Source: Zygaena filipendulae | Taxonomy: Eukaryota; Arthropoda; Insecta; Lepidoptera; Zygaenidae | DNA length: 64,000 bases | Direction: 5' to 3' | Assembly: GCA_907165275.2 (NCBI GenBank) | Contig: OU015652.1 | Span: 9,253,001-9,317,000, forward strand | Part shown: piece after piece, positions 37,501-46,500 of the stretch | Layout of the letters: each line of letters starts with the position of its first letter | Position numbering within the stretch: the stretch's first letter is position 1 | Program-made: the position numbers and the translations under genes | The notes under the pieces: generated by a model | Database searches by the model: none | The model's input: only the letters and a program-made list of their open reading frames with translations | What the model was told of the DNA's origin: nothing

Positions 37501-40500
37501 GTGCACGCACATCACGCCGTACTGCCTCAACTTCTAATGCATGTGCTAGGGCATCCTTTAGTGAGGCATGATGACGAAGCCCCACTGTAGCCCTTATCTC
37601 CATGTCCCGGATGCCATCCACGAAGGCTTGCAGAATGTTCGTGTCCAACGTCTTCGTGTCAGCTGTCGGATGAGCCTTGCGGACAAGCTTCTCGATCTCC
37701 AGTGCCCACTGCTGTAGTCCTTCTCCTGGACGCTGGACTCGATCGCGTAACTGGGCCCGGAACACGTGTTCAAGGTGGCGCTCCCCATATCTGGATTCGA
37801 GGGCCTCCATCAGCTCCTTGAATCCACTTCCTGAGCTAGGCAGTGCCTCCAACACAGACAAAGCCGAGCCCCTGAGCGCCACGGTGAGAGCCGTTAGACA
37901 CTGCTCATCCGTCCACCCATTTGCGGTAGCGACGGTCTGGAACTGCTGCCGGTATGCGGGCCAGGATGTAGCCCCATCGTAAGGTGGCACTTTCACTCTG
38001 GGTGCCTGGACTAAGCTGACAGCCCCACTTGATGTGATTCCCATCGTTTTAAGACGCAACACTTCTTTTTGTAATCCAGAGAAGCCAGTCTCCAATCCCG
38101 TGACCCGCTCCTCTACTACATTTTTTAGTCCGACTTCTAATACTGAGACGCGCCCTTCTATTGAATCGATGTCTTCACGGAGTTGCTTCACTACATTGCT
38201 GACCTTATCAACGGCCGCCAAAACTGTTTGAAGATGTAGTTCGGCGCGCTCCTTTTGATCTTTAAGCATGACGTGCAGATTTTGCTGTTGATTTTCACGT
38301 AAGACGTGCAGATTTTGTTGTTGTTCTTCACGTATAGCATTAAATTTTTGGTGCATACCCTTATTCATGTTTTCCATCATCTTGACCAAACTACATATAT
38401 CTAGGGCGGCTGCGTCCGCTGCTCGTCCCGTAGTCGTAGCCCGGACGTGGTCAGTAGGCGTGGCCAGGTGGGCGGAGCTAGTGGGCGGGGCTTCGACGGC
38501 GGGCGTGGTCTGGTGGGCGGGGCCAGTGGTAGGCGGGGCCAAGTGGGCGGGGCCAAGGGGCGTGGCCTGTGGCCCAGTGGGCGGGGCCTCAGCGGTGGGT
38601 GGGGCCGAGTGGGCGTGGCCAGTGGGCGTGGTCAGGCCGATGGGCGTGGCCTCAGTAATGGGCGGGGCCTGGTGGGCGGGGCCAGTGGGTGGAGCCCGAT
38701 GGCCAGTGGGCGTGGCCTGGCGGGCTGCAGGCGTAGCCCCCGCAGCACGTTGTGCCCTCGTCCTGACACCTTCCTCGGCGATGTCTTCTCTCGGAGTTAG
38801 TGGCATCTCCAAATTTCACTTCCGACACCAAATTGTTACGTGCTAGGGTTCTTTATTCGGAGATTAACACTAACTTTACAAAAAGGCTAGGTCTAGGGTT
38901 CCTAGGTCTAGGTATCGCAACACTGAAACACTAAATGACTGATCTCGAAGTCCGATAGTCTCGCCAAGGTCGCAGGTAGTCGCAGGTATCGCTCAAGATT
39001 CACTCGTAGTTATCGCTTCGAAAGCTCAAACTGAACTGCCCGTCCGGTTCAGTTGCGCCGTTTATATACCCAACCGAACGGGGCTCTAGAATGTTCGAGT
39101 CCGATGTGTTTTACTAGAAACTCGGCCGAACGTTTCTAGAATAGAACTTCCATCGAATTCGCTACTCCAATGTGTTTGCTTTACATTGCGTGTTTTGTAT
39201 GCATTGCGCGTTTTGCATACATTGCGCGCTATTAATCTAGCTCGACCGCGACAGTATTATCATCTTAAAATTGTCCTGCACTGAATCTGGACGATAGCCT
39301 GATTAACGCTAACCTTTAGTCCCATCAGATCCCACGGGGAAAAGTCAAGTCAAATGATGGCTATGGTATTTCAATTAGGACTCGTTTGACTCCCAAGTCC
39401 CAAGACATTTTATGCAAACGAACTGATTTAACTCCCTATTACTACTACTACTGCTATGTACAGGCAGAAAGCGCGTGTGAACACGGTGTGGCGCGTTCGC
39501 TAAAAGCACGCGCTTGAACGCGGCGAGCGACGAAGTTTGAATTGGAAATTCAAGTTGATATTATCTAACACTTACACAGCAGCAACAGTTTATATCGCTA
39601 TCATCTCTAGGCTTACCATTACGTTATTGTGGCGGGGTGTGGAGAGGCACAAAGTTAGTGGCGGTCGGAGAGTGTCGCTTGTTTACTTAGCTCGTAGTAA
39701 AAATCAAATGTTAGTTAACTTTGGTCCAGGTGACGTGCCGCGAGGTGGACGTGTGCCGGAACCTGACGGAGAACATCACAACGATGGAGGAGATCCGCGC
39801 GGCGAGCGGCGAGGTGGCGGCCGCGCTGTGGGGCGACGCGGACCACCGCGCGTGCCCCGTGCCGCTCTACATCACCCTCGGCTGCTTCGTCAGCATGCTC
39901 GCCGTGGCGGTGTTCCTCCGCCTGCCCATCATCATCAAGGGCGTCCTCCTCGCTGTCATGACCACCAGCTACATGTCCGTCATACTGGCGTACCACAAGG
40001 ACCTGTTCGACTGCTACGATATGATGATACAGTTAGTGGTTTACTTATGCTCACGTTTAACTACTTGGTTGTTCAATAGACTTTTTTACCAAATCGATAC
40101 CAATCCTTACACAATATAATACTAATGCGAATGTGACCTTATTTGTTTGAACTCCGATATCAACAGTAAAATCTCATGAAATTTTCATACACGATGTCAG
40201 GGGTACAGAGAAGAACATAGGGTATAATATAGTACGGCAGCTCACGCCTAGTTTTTTCAGGAATTTTCTCAGTGAAAAAGCTTGGTCGTCTCGTTGAACT
40301 GAACCTACTCACGAAGTTTCAGCCTGTTATTAGTCAGTAAGGACTTTTTATGCCGAAATTAGCGCGGAAACTTCGAAATTAACGTTTATGAAACCTCTGG
40401 GAACAGCTAATTTGTTATAAATACTACAGTAATATTATAAAGAGGAGTATTAGGTTTCTTGGTTGCGCGGCGGGGGGGGGGGGGGTGTTTACCGGAGAGA

Positions 40501-43500
40501 ATGTTGTATTGTAGCGTAGTAAGTAGTAAGTGTAGTAAGTGTAGCGCGTGGTGTCGCAGAGGCGGGCCGGCGCCGGCGGTGGGCTCGGCGTACGTGTGCT
40601 GCGCCTGGATCGCGGCGCTCGCGCTGGCGGTGCTGCTGCACGCGCGGCAGACCGAGTGGACGGCGCGACTCGACTTCCTCTGGCAGGTGCAGGCGCGCGA
40701 CGAGAAGAGAGAGATGGACGCGCTGCAGGTACACGTCGAACACGTAGTGGTGCTGTAGTCATTATAAAATCGAATAACCGATAATAACGATAATCGATTT
40801 AACGTTTAATTTTTCTGAGTACAGTCAAATCATTCGATAATACGGGTAAATGAATGAATGAATAATAAATTATAATAAATTATTATTCATCTCAATTCAA
40901 TAATAATATAGGGCATAATCCTGACAAGTATTATAAATCTGAAGTTGTTTCTTTGTATGTTACTCCTAACTACTCAACTGATCATAATGAAGTTTTACGT
41001 ACTACACTTTGTTAGGATACAAAAAAGGACATTTTTGATCCCACCGTGTACATGGGAACTCCGAAATTAACGCAGGTAAAACCGCGGGAAACGACTGGTC
41101 TATTAATATTTTAATCGGTTGATTTTAATTTGGTTATCGATTAATCGATTTCATAATATCGTCGTATCCGTTTGCCCTAATTTAGCTTTTCTTCTTCCCA
41201 CTTCTACCAGGTTTCCAGGGACGGCTTTTAAGTCGTCTTCCTGCCTTTTATACTGTCCTCCTTGATTTCACTATCGTTTGTCTAGTGATAAGTGAACTAA
41301 CTGTTGCTCCAGTTATATTATCTGTGCTCCAGGTGATGCGGGTTCGATCCCCGTATCAGGGTAATAATTTTTATGTGATGAATGATGATTTGTGTTTACC
41401 CTAAGTCTAAGCTGTGGAGCTAATCTTGTTTTAGTAATAAGGATTAGGTCTTATTGCATCTTCATTCAACAGTGTTCACGTATCCGTTGCAGGCATCAAA
41501 CCGAAGGATACTGTTCAATCTGCTGCCAGCTCACGTTGCGACACACTTCCTCGACAATCAGTTCAGGACCAATATGGTAACTATCTGGAGTTTCGTTAAG
41601 TATATTGCTTTTACTGCTGAGCTAGCAAGAGTTACTTAACGTTTCAAACGTCAAAATCAAAACTGACTTTGTACAGTGGGCCACATGGATAAGTATACCA
41701 CCTTGTAAAAATTATACTGTTTGTAAAACGTCTGTATGACGTTATAAGTTGCCGTTTTTGCAGCTCCGAGCTCCAAATTCCAATACAATCGAAAAACGAA
41801 TATAATAAAAATAGGAACGCAAAATCTAAAGGCGTATTAAATTACAGTTTCGGTTCGAAACGTTATCGTATTAATTATAATTGTAGTTAAGTGTAACTAT
41901 ATAAAGCTTTGCTTTCACGTGTTTACTGTTTACTCGGTATGATTCATTAGCCAAGTATGCCCTAATCATCGAAAATCGCAATCCTTCAGTCATCATTACG
42001 CTTCTGTTACTTCATTCATTTGTGCAATTAATTATTTTAATTAATTTATGTTAAATACCTGTTAATTTTAAAATAAAGAAAATAAAACTAAAATAAGTAA
42101 AAATAAATTAATGATAATTTTGCTTTTGCGTCAGTTGAACGCATTCTTGAGTCAGTGCGGGGCCAGTAGCAAAATAGTAATGAATACATAGTCATATTCT
42201 CGAAAAGATCTAAACTATAGCAGGGACCTATGCAATCAAAATTTTTTTTAAACAATGAAACAATCAACATATATTATTATAATGAACTCTCAATGTGTAA
42301 AATTATTACGTAACGCGATACAAAACGCTAAAATAACCTTGACGTGGCGCGATTGCTAATTAGTACCTATAGTATTTGAATATAGTGTGCAGTGTATAAT
42401 TTATTCTTGATTTAATTTTATTAATGACTCATATAATACGAAGGATTTTGTTTTTATTTGAAAATGGGTTGGCGCACATTGGTAACACAACGTGGTGCAA
42501 GTTTTGTGCCACTAAGTAGTAATGAATAGTATGAATTCCCTTAAAATACAACATCAGCACGTACCACTACCTTGTTATTTCGATGTTAGATAGTTTTCAT
42601 AGCTATATAAATAAGCAGTAGCACCTAAACTCTACCAGAGAATACAATGGCGGACCGTGAGGAAAGAGGGCGGGGCTCAAATGTGACTATACCCTCCGGA
42701 CAGGAAGTTGCCGAGCCGGTTAATTTTGTTTGCAGCATGAGTTCATTATTATTAGGTTAGAAACGCGTATTGTCATTAAGACATAAAGGAAAGGAAGGAG
42801 AGGAAGGAAGGAAGGATCTCTCTGTAATCAGTCGCCCAATTCAGAGTGTCTGTAAATAGAGCACTTTGGATATCCTTACTAATATCACTAATATTATAAA
42901 TGCGAAAGTGAGTTTATTTGTTTGTTACGCTTTCCCGTCTTAACGGCTCCACCGAGCATCATGAAATTTTGCAATACACGTTGGCAGGGATACCTACAGA
43001 GAAAGATATTAGGGTACTTTTTATCCCAGAATTCCCGTGGGAACTCCGAAATTATCGCGGGTGAATCGCGGGGAACAGCTAGTAAATAATATAAGGAGAC
43101 GAATTTTAGGATGTTTATAAGTAGTTATGCAATATTTTGGATCTAAATATTTGAAAACAAGAGGCGGCAAGATTTGCTTATTCCCCGAACGCCTGAAACT
43201 ATGCTACGTAACTGAGAGGATGTGTCTAATTGGAGCTGACCCATTGGTAGGCCAGCTGTAGGTGCTAGAAGGCACGCACGTCACAGTCCTTGAAGACTCG
43301 TTCTGCACACTTGCGCACGCGACAACTCTTTGACCCAAGAGGGCGGTTTGCAGGAACTGTACCACCACTCGTACCAGCGCGTGGGCGTGGTCTTCGCCTC
43401 CATCACCAACTATCACGAGTTCTACATGGAGCTGGACGGGAACAACCAGGGCATGGAGTGTCTGCGGCTGCTCAACGAGATCATCGCTGATTTTGATGAG

Positions 43501-46500
43501 GTGAGCAAGTGAACTTTTTCTGATCATCTTAGGACGGTCTTTTGTGATTTTTTTCATAAAAAAGTTATCATATGGATTGCAGAACGTTTCCCCTGAATTA
43601 GTGTTTTTGACTTTCTCATAATCTTTAAATATGAAGTAGTAAATCAACCATAATTACCCCTTCCTACGTTACTAACCTAACTTACTTAGTATATTGTATT
43701 GTATTTATTTAGTTGTTAAATGCCATTTCTTTTATTTGTAAAGTTTCCTTACGTATTAAGTATATCTATATTCCTCCTCATATATTATTAAGATACTGAT
43801 TTTACCGGCTTCCAGCTATTGGGTGAAGAGCGCTTCAGTGCAATAGACAAGATAAAAACAGTGGGCTCGACGTACATGGCGGCGGTGGGCCTCATCCCCG
43901 ACAAGAAGCTGGACGACGAGAATGTGCACAAACACATGGCCACGCTCGTCGAGTTCGTGTTTGCCATGAGGGACAAACTCAAGGATATCAACGAGAACTC
44001 ATACAACAACTTCATGCTGAGAGTCGGTTAGTGGATCAATCCTTAAATCTGCAGAAATGTGCAGACGTCAGAAGCTTTTTACCGATTAAGTCCTAATATT
44101 ATAACTAGTGGAATAATGAATTATGTTTTTGTTAATTTCACAGGCATCAATGTCGGTCCTGTCGTCGCTGGAGTAATTGGTGCCAGGAAACCCCAATACG
44201 ATATCTGGGGAAACACAGTGAACGTCGCCTCAAGAATGGACTCCACTGGTTTACCTAATCATACCCAAGTGACGGAGGAAGTTTACCATTTAATGAAGGA
44301 TATGCCGTACCAATTTGTGTGCAGAGGCAAAGTGAAGGTCAAGGGGAAAGGCGAGATGACTACATATTTTTTAACAGACAGGGCTCCGGCGAACGGTGTT
44401 AACACTATTAACCACAACCAACCAAATGGACCACCTCTGAACCCACCAACGGCATACGGTGGAGTGCCGACTCCACTGGCCATGCTGCCCAACTCGGTCA
44501 GAAGGCCTCCGCAGAATCGGTTACCACCGCTGCGCGAAACGACTAATCCCGGTGAGAGTGAACCACTGCTGCCGACGAACGGCCATCAGAGCAACGGCAA
44601 CAACGGTAAAAGTAGCAAAACTAGGAAGGTTAAAGAGCCCGAGGAGACTCCACCTCCACCACCACCGCATGGAGTGTCAGCTAACCCGAGGTGGCCTCCG
44701 CCCCGGGCGTTGGTGCCGCCTTGGCCGCGGCCTCAGGAGCCGAGACCGCCCGTGGTCCATAAGAGGAAACCGCCTCCTAGATTGCCACGACCGAGGTCCA
44801 GTGAAAGTTTACCCTTAGCGCGAAGTCCTCGTGTACACTCGTCGGCAGACGAGCTCAGCTCTCTAACACGATCTCCTAGTTTAAGCTCATCGGACGAGAG
44901 CTACTCGCGCACCACGGACGCGTCCCCCTCGCCCCCGCGTCCAGCCCCATGGTTGCCTCCCAGCAGGCCACAGCGCACAGAACCGAATCACGGATACGAT
45001 TACCCCCCGGTCAGACCAGGGAAACTCACCCAAAACATCACCGAATTATATGCAAAGCACAACATGAACAAGAAACCCCCCCTAGATGACAAATTTTTGG
45101 AGGAAAGTTTTCAGAAAGAAGAAGATAAACTGCAAAAGAGTATAATTAATATGCTCCAAGCGTCCGTTAAACGGGACGGTTGTAGCCAAACAGACAAGAA
45201 GGATGTGTCAAAATTGGCGCCCAGAACTAATTCGTTTTCCAGCTCTGGTAGCCGACCAAATAATTTGAAGCATTTAAACCACGACACCAGAGAGGTGTTT
45301 ACGAAGCGCAGTCCGACGGACGTGGCGTGCGTGCAGCCGTTCGAGAGGGAAATACAGAGGTTACTCGACGACAAGAATCTTATTAAATGTAACGCGTCTA
45401 AAATGGAAAGAAAAGATATGAAACTGGAATTGAGGTAAGCCCGTCTTCTTTTTTTCTATTATTACGTTGGCAACTAATAAACCCATCATTTCAGAATACA
45501 ATATAACTTTATTTTTTAAATAACTAGCGGGTTTGGCACCAATTTCGAACCGATCAGTAGGTGGCACATAGCAATCATAATATTACGTGAATTTTTGTGT
45601 ATTTTATTATTATTATTATTTTTTTAGTGAATTGCATTTTTGTGTTTTTTGAAGTCGTTTTAATTTTTTTTATGAACCTATCTAACCGATCCTTGAATTA
45701 CTTTCACTGTTCGAAAGTTATTCTTAGAGCTCCCGATGGTTGCGTGAATTTCGCTGATGCGGACTATGTGTGGTCATTGATCGTAGATACAGAGCAAATA
45801 AATTAACTAGGGAGGACATGTAGGCGGGGCAGGCGCGCTACCGTTGCAAAGGAAGTTAGAGCAAACTTCTTTTGCTGCCATCTCATTTACCACAATATTT
45901 CCAAAACTGTTAATTTTGAAAACAGTGACTAAATAAAAACATCACCATAAAGCGTTTAACATATTTTTTCAAGTTAATGAATGTTTTAGTGCGTGATGAA
46001 TAGTTTTGTGTGCGAAAATCACTTGGAGATACGGTTTTTCATCTATTTTCATATTAAACTAAGTTGATGTTCCTTATTTGTTATTTTCTGTACTGTGGAT
46101 ACAACTCTCAATTTGCATGATAATAATTATTGTTGTATGAATGAATATAACAAACCCGTGAACGCGTGCAGAGGGCCGGTCCACCCGTCGCTGGAGCCGG
46201 CGCGACTGTGCAACAACAACAACAGCAGCCCGCTGCACGCGGTGGGGCTGGCGGCCATCACGCAGCTGGCGCGCCAGGAGGCGAGCCTCACCACCGCACC
46301 GCACCTCGCCCCCGCCCCCGCCGCCGCCGCCGCCCCCGCCGCCTCGCCGCTGCGCCCCCCCGCCAACGAGTTCCCCGGCGTGCTGCCCACCGACGTCGTC
46401 GTGCAACTACCCTCGCCCACGCACTCCAGGGAACACAACTCGAGGTACAACAACTGAGTGCCGGGGGAGCGATGCGCACACGTCGGGAAGTATACCGTAA

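Larger units (their letters stand above)
35322..39253 (-). mobile_element. Gypsy-like LTR retrotransposon with in-frame internal deletion
   Basis: Two 420-bp LTRs (TG...CA on both strands) flank one 1,019-codon minus-strand frame. GTAT is duplicated at 35318-35321 and 39254-39257. A primer-binding site follows the upstream LTR, and a polypurine tract precedes the downstream LTR. Domain order Gag then integrase, with integrase last, is gypsy-type, but protease, reverse transcriptase and RNase H are absent. The element lies antisense in the rut intron between membrane-helix exons h and i. The LTRs differ at 3 of 420 sites, so insertion is recent. Confidence 0.95.
40729..41492. other. rut intron j-k
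   Basis: It contains a diverged forward Helitron-like copy (40919-41099) and a tRNA-like SINE fragment (about 41325-41400). Confidence 0.7.

Noticed and set aside
38457..38720. Cluster of GC-box-like GGGCGGGGCC motifs
   Set aside because: They are the complement of the Pro/Ala/Thr repeats in the retroelement Gag frame, not a promoter.
41340..41370. tRNA gene suggested by GGGTTCGATCCCCG
   Set aside because: No acceptor stem, D-arm or A-box in the preceding 60 bases; a SINE fragment explains it better.
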